Shown: positions 1 through 8,110 of the stretch, in pieces | Layout of the letters: every line of letters begins with the position of its first letter | How positions within the stretch are numbered: the stretch's first letter is position 1 | From: Hymenobacter arizonensis | GTDB lineage: Bacteria > Bacteroidota > Bacteroidia > Cytophagales > Hymenobacteraceae | Length of the DNA stretch: 64,000 nt | Reading direction: 5' to 3' | NCBI RefSeq assembly: GCF_900115775.1 | Contig: NZ_FOXS01000009.1 | Span: 1-64,000 of the forward strand | The notes under the pieces: model-generated | The model's database searches: none | Told to the model about the DNA's origin: nothing | The model's input: the letters and a program-made list of their open reading frames with translations, nothing else | Translations under genes and position numbers: made by a program

Positions 1-92
1 AGACCAAGCACAAGACCACCGACATGATTCGCCGCTACACCCGCCTCGACAACGTGCGCCAGCACAACGCCGCCCAGAAGCTCGGCTTGTAG
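1..92 (+). CDS. C-terminal end of a probable tyrosine recombinase/integrase (partial at the window edge)
   Basis: Only the last 29 codons lie in the window, in frame from base 3 to the TAG at 90-92. They read THKTTDMIRRYTRLDN-like sequence (TKHKTTDMIRRYTRL, then NVRQHNAAQKLGL). A basic HK..T..MIRRYTRL pattern resembles the end of the catalytic domain of phage-type integrases, where a conserved H/K and the nucleophilic Tyr in a 'RY' motif occur. The Tyr in RRYTRL would be the nucleophile. The call rests on about 29 residues, so the family assignment is tentative. The catalytic Arg and first His lie outside the window. If correct, a mobile element or integron-like unit ends here. Confidence 0.5.
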   Translation, partial: TKHKTTDMIRRYTRLDNVRQHNAAQKLGL

Positions 93-201
93 CCCTTGGC
101 GCAGACACTCCTTATAATAATGAGTGCCCGCGCGTTGCTTCAGCAGTGGGACCACGGCAAAAGCAGGCAGCCGGCCGGAGGAATCTAAGATAGGCAGGGC
201 T

Positions 202-239
202 CTTACTAATCGATACCTAATCTGCTAAAGAAAAAAGGC
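202..239. repeat. Imperfect direct repeat, copy A (partner at 14357-14393)
   Basis: About 38 bases containing ATCGATACCTA and AAAGAAAAAA. The copy at 14357-14393 matches at about 32 of 37 positions in the same orientation. Both copies run into a terminator-like hairpin. This one lies 110 bases downstream of the recombinase end, so an attachment-site role is possible but unproven. A dispersed intergenic terminator element is an equally good explanation. Confidence 0.5.
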
Positions 240-259
240 CGCTTAGAAGAGCAGCCTTT
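231..259. terminator. Terminator-like hairpin after the recombinase end
   Basis: Arms AAAGGCCGC (234-242) and GCAGCCTTT (251-259) pair with one mismatch around an 8-base loop. The left arm is preceded by a run of A, which gives a U-tract if read on the minus strand. No intact gene ends directly beside it on that strand. Confidence 0.35.
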
Positions 260-648
260 GGGCATCATAAGTAAGCATTATCGTTCCTTATGTAAGCAAA
301 TAGAAAACGAATGGTAAGATACCCTTATCAGTGAATCTGGTCGCTTGTTGACAACGCGTGATCTGCAATCGTTATCACCACTTATCCGCTCGGACGGGTT
401 GATCAGGTACGACCAGCTTTTCTGACCTTATCCGACCTCGAAAATCTCCTCCTTGGGAGCTGGTTTATCGTGCTCCCTTTTGGTGGACAGATGCAGGCTC
501 GCGGTCCGGACCCCATGTCGTCTCTTTTAGGCCCGCCCCCCGGGCAGCCCGCGTGACCTCTACGGCCCGGCCGGTCAGCTTTTTTCACTTAACTTTTATG
601 CAATGCTCCCCACCCGCAATCAGAATTCGCATTGCCTCACCGACCCTT

Positions 649-903
649 TTAAGGAAAGGGTCCTCGTCCTCCCAACTTTACCGCTTTGGTGTTGTCCTCC
701 ATTTCCAGGTCGACGAACAGGTGGCGGGGGTCGATGCCGGCGCGGGCGGGCCTGCCCGGTACCGGTAGGGTGATCGCCTGCTTGCCCGAGCGAAGGCGGC
801 GCTTCTGCAGGTAGAGCGGCCGGCCCGACTCTTGGCTTTGACCGTCGGGGGCAAACACGCCGACTTCCACCCAATCGTCCATCGGCACCTCCATCTCCCC
901 GCT
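649..903 (-). pseudogene. Orphan C-terminal fragment of an M1-peptidase/ABC permease protein
   Basis: The minus-strand frame ending at 649 reads EVPMDDWVEVGVFA, then LYLQKRRLRSGKQ and AGIDPRHLFVDLEMEDN. These match, block by block, the last ~80 residues of the large protein at 1560-5141 (EVPMNDFVEIGVFG, LVLQKRRIHSGKN, AGIDPRHLLNDTEPANN). An in-frame TAG just upstream (about base 910) cuts the similarity off. No transmembrane or catalytic part is present, so it cannot be a working gene. It is most simply the residue of a second copy of the ABC permease gene, left by deletion or by integration of nearby DNA. Confidence 0.75.
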
Positions 904-911
904 TCTCTGCT

Positions 912-1555
912 AGAAACCCCGCTACTCCTTAAGCCCTTGGCAAAGACTAGCAATAGGTAAGCCGGAGCAAAAGACCATGCGTTGAAATGTGCTTTGGTCG
1001 GCGGTATGATCCGAGGGTTAGGTAGCGGAGGCGAGGCTGGCGCAAATGAAATTAAAGAACTTTGTACTTCAAAGTAAGTAGGAAACTTTGTTTTCTTTCT
1101 GTCGTTCTGATTGGGTGCTGGACCCTCCCATTCACAATGGCTTTAATGTCGAGCACTACCTGAGCTGACTACGTATTGCCCATGAATCCGTGCTGACCAA
1201 AGCTGACGTGATTGCCTGGTAGAGCGAAATGCTCCAATGCTCCCAGGCTTCGCGTTCTGTGGCTGCCCATAGGGCACGCAGAAATGGACGAGTCCAAGCT
1301 GATTCTCCTAGCCCACTCGCTTTAACGAGCCCGCGCCTTACTGGGGGGCGCCAGAGCAGTAATAGGAAGCTCCGCTAAGAAATATGAATCGACGCAAGTG
1401 CTTAAAAGGCATTTGCCTTACAGCAACCCAGGTTATAGTAGCCCACGGTCTGGTTGCAAATGGCCACTTGCTGCTCATTAATACCGCTTGGGGAAAGAGC
1501 CCCCGCCTTTGCGCCTAACAGATTCAGCTGTTGCCGACCACCTAGCGGGGTTTCT
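912..1555. repeat. 13-bp inverted repeat bounding a non-coding block
   Basis: AGAAACCCCGCTA at 912-924 is the exact reverse complement of TAGCGGGGTTTCT at 1543-1555. The ~620 bases between hold no intact gene. One arm abuts the orphan peptidase fragment and the other lies just beyond the stop of the intact homologue at 1560. They could be terminal repeats of a decayed small element, or a chance match. No target-site duplication was identified. Confidence 0.3.
1059..1075. promoter_or_regulatory. Orphan palindrome ACTTTG-N5-CAAAGT, candidate operator/promoter
   Basis: ACTTTG TACTT CAAAGT is a perfect 6+6 inverted repeat. A further ACTTTG occurs at 1085-1090. The TTTG words recall the Bacteroidota -33/-7 promoter elements. 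No intact gene starts downstream on either strand, so this could be a control site that survived loss of its gene. Function is inferred from symmetry only. Confidence 0.35.
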
Positions 1556-1559
1556 GTTC

Positions 1560-4500
1560 CTACTCGCGGGTGAGCCCATCTACTGGTGAGTGCGTAATCC
1601 GCCGGCTGTTGTTAGCGGGCTCCGTGTCGTTCAATAAATGCCGAGGGTCGATTCCGGCCTGCTCGGGCTCCTGTGTTACCCGGACTACCAACTGATTTTT
1701 CCCCGAGTGAATTCGCCTTTTTTGCAGCACTAACGATGTGAGCCCCTTGGTGCTCGCCTTCCCAAATACCCCTATTTCCACGAAGTCATTCATCGGCACT
1801 TCTGTTTCGGTGCCGGCCGGGTCTACCCGGACTTTCCGCGCCAGCACCTCGAGCGTAACCAGCCAGGCGCCATCTGCCGTGGGAGCCACGCGGGCTTGTT
1901 TGGTTTGCAATTCCCAATAGGTGTTGGTAGCAAGCAGGTCCCGGAGCAGATAGTGCAGGGAATCGGGCGTGACCGCCCGCACTTCAGCGTAGAAGTCGAG
2001 CGACGTCGCGTAAGGCGGCTCGCCACCTTTAAATCGGCGTAGCAGCGCGCGTAGCGCCCGGTTCACGTTTTCCTCGCCTACGTATTCCCGCAGGGCATAC
2101 ATGGCCATCGGCCCTTTGCGATAAGCCTGAAACGCATCCTCGGCCAGCAGCAGCGGCGTGCCAGCCCGGGCCCGGGGGCTAAAGTAGGCCTGACGCATGG
2201 CATCCAGCAGCTGGCGCAGGTGTTCCGGGCCTTTGCTCTGTTCCACCACGTTCAGGGCGCTGTACCACGCCAGACTTTCCGTAATCAGCCCGGCGCCCTG
2301 CACGTCCGCGTTAATCAACTGGTGCGCCCACCACTGATGGGCCACCTCGTGGGCGACGACGGCAAAGGACAAATCAAAGCCCCGGTCGTCGCGGGCGGGA
2401 TGGAGCATGGCAAAATTGGTCGAATATCCAATGGTGCCGGGCAAGGAGATGCCCCCCGTACCCGGGTCAGGGTATTCCACCAACTTAAGCTGGCGAAAGG
2501 GATAGGCGCTGAAATGCTGCGTGTAGTAAGCCAGGGATGCGCGCAGGCTCTGCTCCATTCGCGCCAGATTCAGCCCATTGCGCGGGTGGTAAAAGACCTG
2601 GATGTCGGTGTCGCCCTGGCGCGATTCCCGGACGGCATACCGGGCCGAATAGACCGGGTACATGTTCCGGATTGGCGCGTCGGTCACGTAGTGGAAATAC
2701 TGCCGCCCGCCCGCCTGCCAGGCTCGCCGCAGGCTGCCTGGGGCGACGGCTATCTGCCCGGCCGTCGTGCCCACGGTCACGGCCAGGCGAACCTGCTCCC
2801 GACCCGACCGGTCCAGCCGGGCAGAGGCCTGATGAGGCGAAGCAGTGGCCGAACGAGGAGGCAAGCCTTGGTCTCGGCGCCCCCGCTCGTCGCTGAGCTC
2901 GCGACCCGGCTGGTAGCCGATGGCGGGCAACCAGTCGGTGTTGGTAAAGTAAGTACCGTTGTCGATAAGCGCCGTGGCGATTCCCCGGCTGGTGAAGCCA
3001 TGGGGGGCAAAAAGGACCTTGAAGCTCATCTGCAGGGAATCACCCGGCTGCAGTGGCTGCGCGAGTCGGTAGATGTGGTGGCCCAGCCGGTCGTCGGTGC
3101 GGACCGCCGTGGCAGGCCGATTAAACTGGATGCCGCTGGTCTCGACTTCTGGCGCTACGGCCACGTGCAGCGAATCGATGATGCGCCCGCTGCTGTTGCG
3201 TAGCTGGTATATGCCCTCTACTGTGGCCCTGCGCTGGTCGGGATAAAGTTCCACGCGCAGGCGGGTGCCGGTCAGGTGGGGCTGCCGCGCGGTGCGGTAG
3301 GCACCGTAGCGTTGCTCATAGGCCACTTGCCGGGCTTGCTTACTCGCCACGGTGGTGTACTCGTTCAGCACGTTGGTATGGTAGAGAATCACCGCGCCCG
3401 TGGCTGCTACCAGCAGGAGGGCGCCGCCAAAAAGCGACTTACGCCCCAAACCGGACCGGGCCTGACGTAGCCGCCACTTCAGGCCGGTGGCCTGGCCGCG
3501 CACCCACAACTGCCGGGCCGCGACCAGGGCGAGCAGGGCCCAGCCCGTCCAGTACAGTCGGAACAAAACCCAGGGCAGCAGGAAAGGCCCGGTTCCGTAA
3601 AAAACGGAGCTGCCGAACCCGGGGTCGAACCCGAACACCAATAACGGGTGCTCAATGCCCACTAGACGCGGAAGCAAGGTATAAAAGTAGACGAGCAGCA
3701 CCAGCAGGTGGCCCACGTAGGGTTGATTGGCGAGGACGTGCAGCGCGAAGGCTACGGCTGCCAGCAGCAGGTACTCCAGCAGCCGGGCCCCCAACAAGGT
3801 CAGGCAGTACGGGCCTAAGTCAACTTGGTCCACGCCACCGCCCATTGCTTGCACGACGATGCCTGCGGCCAGCAAGGCGAGCAGCAGCAGCACCAAAACG
3901 AGTCCCACGGCCAGATACTTGCTCAGCACCAATACCCCGGTGGGTACGGGCGCCGCGTCGGCAATTTCCTGCAGTCGGGCCTCGCGCTCCCGCCACAGCA
4001 ACTGCCCTACGACCAGGGTAATGAAGAGCACGACCGTGATTTCGAGGGCCGCGTTGTTCATCAGGGCCGTCACGCGCATCGTGGTAGGAAAACCCGGCAC
4101 GCTCATGGGTCCCTGCAGCATATTGGGCAGCAGCACCACGGCGTAGAGGGCAATGGCTGGAATGGCCCAAGAAACCTTGCTGATTATCAGCTCCCAGGCG
4201 TAGCGCCCGGCCAGCGCCACCGTTTGGTACAGATGGGTGCGCCAGCCGTTCGTTTGAACTTGGGGACGAACGCTCACCAGTCGGGGCTGCACCCGGTGAG
4301 CCGGCGCCGGCGCCCCGGGCTTGCGCCGCCAGCTCCGGACCGGAAAATAATACATAAGCCGAAAGCGGGCGTAGGCCGCACCTGCCAGCAGCAGAGAAAT
4401 CCCCAGCCACAGCGTGCGGTTAGCCAATAAAGGCCCGGACAGCTCTAGCACCTGGGTATTGGCTTGCCCGGGGGCCACGGCCATTCGCTCCGCCGTCACA

Positions 4501-5141
4501 ACCTTGAGGGCAGAGGGGTCGAGCAGTTGGGCCCACTGCCAGCTGCTGGCCGTTATCTCCAGGCTAAACGTGCTAAGTGCCCCCAGCAGGAGGGCCCCGG
4601 CGTAGGCGGCCATGGGGTGGCGCGTAACCAACGCCAGGGAATAGAGCAGGGTCGTAGCAATAAAGACATTGGGCAGGACGAGCAGCAGAATGGCCCGGCA
4701 GTATGCTGATAGCTGCAGGGGACCGAACAGGTCCGCATCCACCCCCGGGGTGTAGCGGGCCAGCAGTAGGCTCAGGGGCACCACCACGACGAGCAGCAGG
4801 CTGCCCAGCGCAAACGTGCCGGCAACCCGCCCGCCCAGATAAGTTCTTTTGCGCAAAGAAGTTGTGTATAGCAGCGGGTCCATGCGCGTCTGGATGTCCC
4901 GCAGGGCCCCATCCCCCACCAGCGCGGCCAGCAGCAGCCAGCCAAACTTCGTGGCATACCCCGTAAGCTCGGCGACGGTGAGTGGGGCCGTCAGCAGCAC
5001 GGTCTCCACGGTAGCGGCGTACTCGGCTATTTCGTTGATGACGAGCGCGACCAGGCCCAGCACCACGCCGAAAAAAAGCCAGGTCGAGGGCCGGCGCAGC
5101 TGATATGCCCACTCAAAGCGGAAGATGGACCAGAATTTCAT
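1560..5141 (-). CDS. ABC-2 type permease fused to an M1-family (gluzincin) metallopeptidase domain
   Basis: A 1193-residue inner-membrane protein. The N-terminal half has two sets of hydrophobic segments typical of ABC-2 permeases (from FFGVVLGLVALVINEI, and again from about residue 340 to 560). After a further membrane segment near residue 580 comes a soluble M1-like region. It carries HEVAHQWW near residue 930 and TESLAW about 18 residues after the second His, the HEXXH-18-E zinc site of M1 peptidases. Such fusions are known in Bacteroidota ABC exporters. The start is fixed by an ATGA overlap with the upstream ATPase gene at 5138-5141, so both are translated together. The substrate is unknown. 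The C-terminal ~80 residues are duplicated at 649-894. Motifs are clear; the peptidase role in transport is inferred. Confidence 0.9.
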   Translation of the reverse strand: MKFWSIFRFEWAYQLRRPSTWLFFGVVLGLVALVINEIAEYAATVETVLLTAPLTVAELTGYATKFGWLLLAALVGDGALRDIQTRMDPLLYTTSLRKRTYLGGRVAGTFALGSLLLVVVVPLSLLLARYTPGVDADLFGPLQLSAYCRAILLLVLPNVFIATTLLYSLALVTRHPMAAYAGALLLGALSTFSLEITASSWQWAQLLDPSALKVVTAERMAVAPGQANTQVLELSGPLLANRTLWLGISLLLAGAAYARFRLMYYFPVRSWRRKPGAPAPAHRVQPRLVSVRPQVQTNGWRTHLYQTVALAGRYAWELIISKVSWAIPAIALYAVVLLPNMLQGPMSVPGFPTTMRVTALMNNAALEITVVLFITLVVGQLLWREREARLQEIADAAPVPTGVLVLSKYLAVGLVLVLLLLALLAAGIVVQAMGGGVDQVDLGPYCLTLLGARLLEYLLLAAVAFALHVLANQPYVGHLLVLLVYFYTLLPRLVGIEHPLLVFGFDPGFGSSVFYGTGPFLLPWVLFRLYWTGWALLALVAARQLWVRGQATGLKWRLRQARSGLGRKSLFGGALLLVAATGAVILYHTNVLNEYTTVASKQARQVAYEQRYGAYRTARQPHLTGTRLRVELYPDQRRATVEGIYQLRNSSGRIIDSLHVAVAPEVETSGIQFNRPATAVRTDDRLGHHIYRLAQPLQPGDSLQMSFKVLFAPHGFTSRGIATALIDNGTYFTNTDWLPAIGYQPGRELSDERGRRDQGLPPRSATASPHQASARLDRSGREQVRLAVTVGTTAGQIAVAPGSLRRAWQAGGRQYFHYVTDAPIRNMYPVYSARYAVRESRQGDTDIQVFYHPRNGLNLARMEQSLRASLAYYTQHFSAYPFRQLKLVEYPDPGTGGISLPGTIGYSTNFAMLHPARDDRGFDLSFAVVAHEVAHQWWAHQLINADVQGAGLITESLAWYSALNVVEQSKGPEHLRQLLDAMRQAYFSPRARAGTPLLLAEDAFQAYRKGPMAMYALREYVGEENVNRALRALLRRFKGGEPPYATSLDFYAEVRAVTPDSLHYLLRDLLATNTYWELQTKQARVAPTADGAWLVTLEVLARKVRVDPAGTETEVPMNDFVEIGVFGKASTKGLTSLVLQKRRIHSGKNQLVVRVTQEPEQAGIDPRHLLNDTEPANNSRRITHSPVDGLTRE

Positions 5142-6064
5142 GCCGTGGCCAGTGGAAGGTGGAGGGCAGCCGAGGGGCGGTAATGCCCCGTCATGGTGCT
5201 GAAATAGACGTCCTCGAGGGTGGGCTCAGCTGCCTTAAAGCCGAGGCCCGGGTCGTGTTCGCAGTAAGCGTGCAGCAGGGTGCGGCCGCTGAGCAGCTTG
5301 GTTGAAATCACCGGATGGGCCTGCTCAATGGTAGGGAGCTCGCTTTTGTCCACCAGCCGTCGCCAGATTTTTCCTTCCAGGTCTTTCACAGCCAGCAAGG
5401 GCTGGGCTTCGAGCAGGATGTGGCCGCGGTCGATAATGGCCATGCGAGTGCAGAGCTCGGCCACGTCTTCCACGATGTGGGTGGAGAGAATGACCGTGCT
5501 CTGTTCTCCCAGAGCACTGAGCAGGTTCAGGAATCGGACTCGCTCGGCGGGGTCCAGGCCGGCCGTCGGCTCGTCCACAATTAGCAGTCGGGGGTTGCCC
5601 AGCAGGGCCACGGCCACGCCGAAGCGCTGCCGCATGCCCCCGGAGAATCCACCGACCTTCTGCCGGCGCTGGTCCCAAAGGTTTACCTGGTGCAGCAAGT
5701 CGGCGACCACTTCATGGCGCTGCGCCCGCTGGATAATGCCTTTGAGGATGGCAAAATGGTCCAGCAGAGTCTCAGCCCGGACGCGTCCCAAAAGGCCAAA
5801 GTCCTGGGGCAGGTAGCCCAAAGAGGCTCGCACCGCCTGCTTGTGCTGAACTACATTGAGGTCTCCCCAGTCGATGCGCCCTTCATCCGGCTCCTGCAGA
5901 GTCGCCAGCATCCGCATCAGGGTCGATTTACCGGCTCCGTTCGGCCCCAGCAGGCCGTACATGCCCCGGGGTATGGTGAGGGAAATGTTCTGCAACGCTT
6001 TAACCCCGTTGGGATACGTTTTGGAGACGTTGCGGATGGTGAGGTCGGGGGGATGATTTTCCAT
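5138..6064 (-). CDS. ABC transporter ATP-binding protein
   Basis: A 308-residue ATPase. Walker A GPNGAGKST lies near residue 40, the signature FSGGMRQR near 145 and Walker B LLIVDEPTAGLD near 160, followed by an H-loop (STHIVEDV). The C-terminal ~80 residues lack motifs and probably contact the permease or modulate dimerisation. It is the energising subunit for the permease/peptidase fusion encoded directly downstream with a 4-base overlap. The divergent histidine kinase at 6331 shares its upstream region, so the two-component system may control this exporter. That link rests on neighbourhood only. Confidence 0.95.
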   Translation of the reverse strand: MENHPPDLTIRNVSKTYPNGVKALQNISLTIPRGMYGLLGPNGAGKSTLMRMLATLQEPDEGRIDWGDLNVVQHKQAVRASLGYLPQDFGLLGRVRAETLLDHFAILKGIIQRAQRHEVVADLLHQVNLWDQRRQKVGGFSGGMRQRFGVAVALLGNPRLLIVDEPTAGLDPAERVRFLNLLSALGEQSTVILSTHIVEDVAELCTRMAIIDRGHILLEAQPLLAVKDLEGKIWRRLVDKSELPTIEQAHPVISTKLLSGRTLLHAYCEHDPGLGFKAAEPTLEDVYFSTMTGHYRPSAALHLPLATA

Positions 6065-6330
6065 ACGGAGAGGGTGTGCTTCCTTTTTGCGGAGTGACTA
6101 GCTGCGGTCAGCAGGCAAGCCGGAGTGGCCCGAACTGCGGCAGTGGGTCAAAGAACCAGCGCTTCGCAGTCAGGCAAAAAAGGGATATGCCACGGCCGGA
6201 AATAAATCGGCAACGGGCGGCTTTGCTTCGACAACCCCCGTGGTCGAGTGACCGGTCCCAGTGGTCGATTCTTCCCCCGACGTGGTATACTAGCCGGTTG
6301 CGGCGGCAAAGCAGAAAATACCTTTGGCCC

Positions 6331-7368
6331 ATGAACCGCATCGAAAAGGTCTTCTCCCCGATTCACCTCGTTAGCTGGCTGGTAGTCCTGCTGCTCTTCT
6401 CGTGGATTTTCCAGAGTGAGGGCCACTCAAAGTGGCCTTTGCTGGCCGGGGGCCTCTTGCTGGGAAGCGCCGGCGTGTTCTACAGCCATTACTACCTGCT
6501 AAGCCGCTTCTGGAGCCGGCGCCAGTTCCCCTTCTACCTGCTGGGCCTGGTTTTGCTGCTGCTGCTGGGACCTTTCCCCTTCCTGACGCTAGAGTATGGT
6601 GAGTTAGCTGAGTTGTCCAACTTTCTGGACCACTACTTTACCACCCTGCTGAGCGTCGTCCTGTTCTGGGTGGTCATCAGCGGATTTGTGCGCGCCATTC
6701 AGAACTGGTTCAGCAATGCCCTGCGCCGGGAGCAGCTGGAGAAACAGGCCGCGCAGGCCGAGCTCACCTACCTGAAGGCCCAACTGAACCCACACTTTTT
6801 GTTTAATACGCTGCACAACATTCACACCCTGGCCTATCTGCAGTCGCCGCTCACGCCCGACGCCATCCTGCGCCTGGCGTCGCTCATGCGCTACATGCTG
6901 CACGAGTCAAATACCAGCCTGGTGCCCCTGAGCCAGGAGCTTAATTACCTGCAGGACTTTATCAGCCTGCAGCAGCTGCGCTACAGTCAAAACCCGGTGG
7001 CCCGGGTGGAAGTGGAGGGCGATACCAACGCCTGCTACCTGCCGCCCCTGCTGCTCATTCCCCTGCTGGAAAACGCCTACAAGCACAGCCCCACCCACTT
7101 GCAGGTGCACGACATCCATATCAGCGTGCTGGTGAAGGAAGCAAGCCTGACCTTTCGCCTGCGCAACCCGGTTGATACGGCCCCACCAGCGGCCGCACCA
7201 GAACCCGGCGGCATCGGCCTGGCCAACGTGCGAAAAAGGCTGCGGCTGCTTTATCCCGACCAGCACCGCCTGGACGTTGCGAGCGGTACTGATTATTTTG
7301 AAGTAGTCTTGCGCCTCGAGTCGCTGCCCGCCCATGAACCAACCGCTCACCTGCTGTATCATCGATGA
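6331..7368 (+). CDS. LytS/YehU-type sensor histidine kinase
   Basis: About 345 residues. Four transmembrane helices occupy roughly residues 10-125 (starting IHLVSWLVVLLLFSW). The His_kinase domain follows with QLNPHFLFNTLHNI, whose His near residue 154 is the expected phospho-acceptor. A HATPase region contains ENAYKHS and a GIGLANVRKRL glycine loop. The frame is open upstream to 6076, but that extension is Arg/Gln/Cys-rich and unlike the family; ATG 6331 gives the usual short N-terminus before the first helix. The stop lies inside the start of the response-regulator gene (35-base overlap), indicating coupled expression. It probably senses a membrane or envelope signal through its helices. 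Confidence 0.9.
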   Translation: MNRIEKVFSPIHLVSWLVVLLLFSWIFQSEGHSKWPLLAGGLLLGSAGVFYSHYYLLSRFWSRRQFPFYLLGLVLLLLLGPFPFLTLEYGELAELSNFLDHYFTTLLSVVLFWVVISGFVRAIQNWFSNALRREQLEKQAAQAELTYLKAQLNPHFLFNTLHNIHTLAYLQSPLTPDAILRLASLMRYMLHESNTSLVPLSQELNYLQDFISLQQLRYSQNPVARVEVEGDTNACYLPPLLLIPLLENAYKHSPTHLQVHDIHISVLVKEASLTFRLRNPVDTAPPAAAPEPGGIGLANVRKRLRLLYPDQHRLDVASGTDYFEVVLRLESLPAHEPTAHLLYHR

Positions 7369-8065
7369 CGAGCCGCTGGCCCAGCAGATTCTGGCGACCT
7401 ACATCGCCAAAGTGCCTTTTCTGATCCTGAAAGGCTCGTTTAGCTCCCCGCTGGAAGCCACCGGTTTTCTGCGGGCCGATAAACCGGACCTGCTGTTCCT
7501 GGATATCAACATGCCGAACCTGGACGGACTCAGCTTCATTCCCATGCTCAGCCCGCGGCCCCTGGTCGTGCTCACGACGGCCTACGAGCAGTATGCCCTG
7601 AAAGCGTACGAGCTGGAAGTGAAAGACTACCTGCTCAAGCCCTTTTCCTTTGAGCGGTTCTATCAGGGCGTGCTCCGGTTGTACCACGACCATTGCCAAC
7701 GACTGCCCCCTCCGGAACGGGCGGCTGGACCACTGCCGGCCCCACCGCCCCAGGCCTATCTTTTCCTCAAGGTTGGCCACCGCTTGCAAAAGGTGGCCAT
7801 AGCCGATATTCTCTTCATTGAGGGCATGAAGGATTACCTGCGCCTCTACACCCCGCAGGAGAATGTGATGACCCTGCTGAGCTTCGCCAAGCTGGAGGAG
7901 CAGCTGCCGGTGGCAAGCTTTGCCCGGGTGCACAAGTCATTCATGGTGGCCCTGGACAAAATTGACCACATCGAAAAAAACCGGATTCGAATTGCCGACC
8001 ACCTGATACCCATCAGCGACACGTTCAACGAGCAATTTTTTGCCCAGTTGAAGCGGTTTCAGTAA
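7334..8065 (+). CDS. LytTR family response regulator
   Basis: 243 residues. An N-terminal receiver domain has the acidic pocket CIIDDEPLAQ, the phospho-acceptor Asp at residue 57 in LLFLDINMP, and the conserved Lys in KDYLLKPF. A C-terminal LytTR DNA-binding domain (about residues 140-240) includes FIEGMKDYLRLYT and FARVHKSFMVALDKI. It is the cognate regulator of the overlapping kinase gene. A second, deleted copy of this gene's 3' end lies at 10612-10740, so the locus has been duplicated in the past. Targets are unknown; the adjacent ABC genes or TonB receptor are the obvious candidates. Confidence 0.95.
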   Translation: MNQPLTCCIIDDEPLAQQILATYIAKVPFLILKGSFSSPLEATGFLRADKPDLLFLDINMPNLDGLSFIPMLSPRPLVVLTTAYEQYALKAYELEVKDYLLKPFSFERFYQGVLRLYHDHCQRLPPPERAAGPLPAPPPQAYLFLKVGHRLQKVAIADILFIEGMKDYLRLYTPQENVMTLLSFAKLEEQLPVASFARVHKSFMVALDKIDHIEKNRIRIADHLIPISDTFNEQFFAQLKRFQ

Positions 8066-8110
8066 GCTTGGAGACGCCTTCGCTTTAGCAAGCAACAACT
8101 CCTCAACTCA

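Larger units (their letters stand above)
93..648. other. Non-coding stretch downstream of the recombinase end
   Basis: Apart from the repeat and hairpin at 202-259, no convincing gene is seen. Short open frames at 403-588 (minus) and 553-768 (plus) are Arg/Pro/Gly-rich or antisense to the fragment at 649-894 and have no recognisable domain. The stretch looks like decayed sequence at the edge of a mobile or rearranged segment. Confidence 0.5.
895..1559. other. Non-coding stretch between the peptidase fragment and the ABC permease gene
   Basis: No open frame with coding character was found. It contains the palindrome at 1059-1075 and a few short interrupted frames. It resembles relic intergenic DNA, in keeping with the duplicated fragment beside it. 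Confidence 0.5.

Noticed and set aside
202..259. Considered as a tRNA or attB within a tRNA gene
   Set aside because: No cloverleaf or tRNA-like T-loop could be formed; only a terminator-like hairpin is seen.
6076..6330. N-terminal extension of the histidine kinase
   Set aside because: 85 residues without family likeness, overlapping the promoter region shared with the ABC genes; ATG 6331 fits the family.
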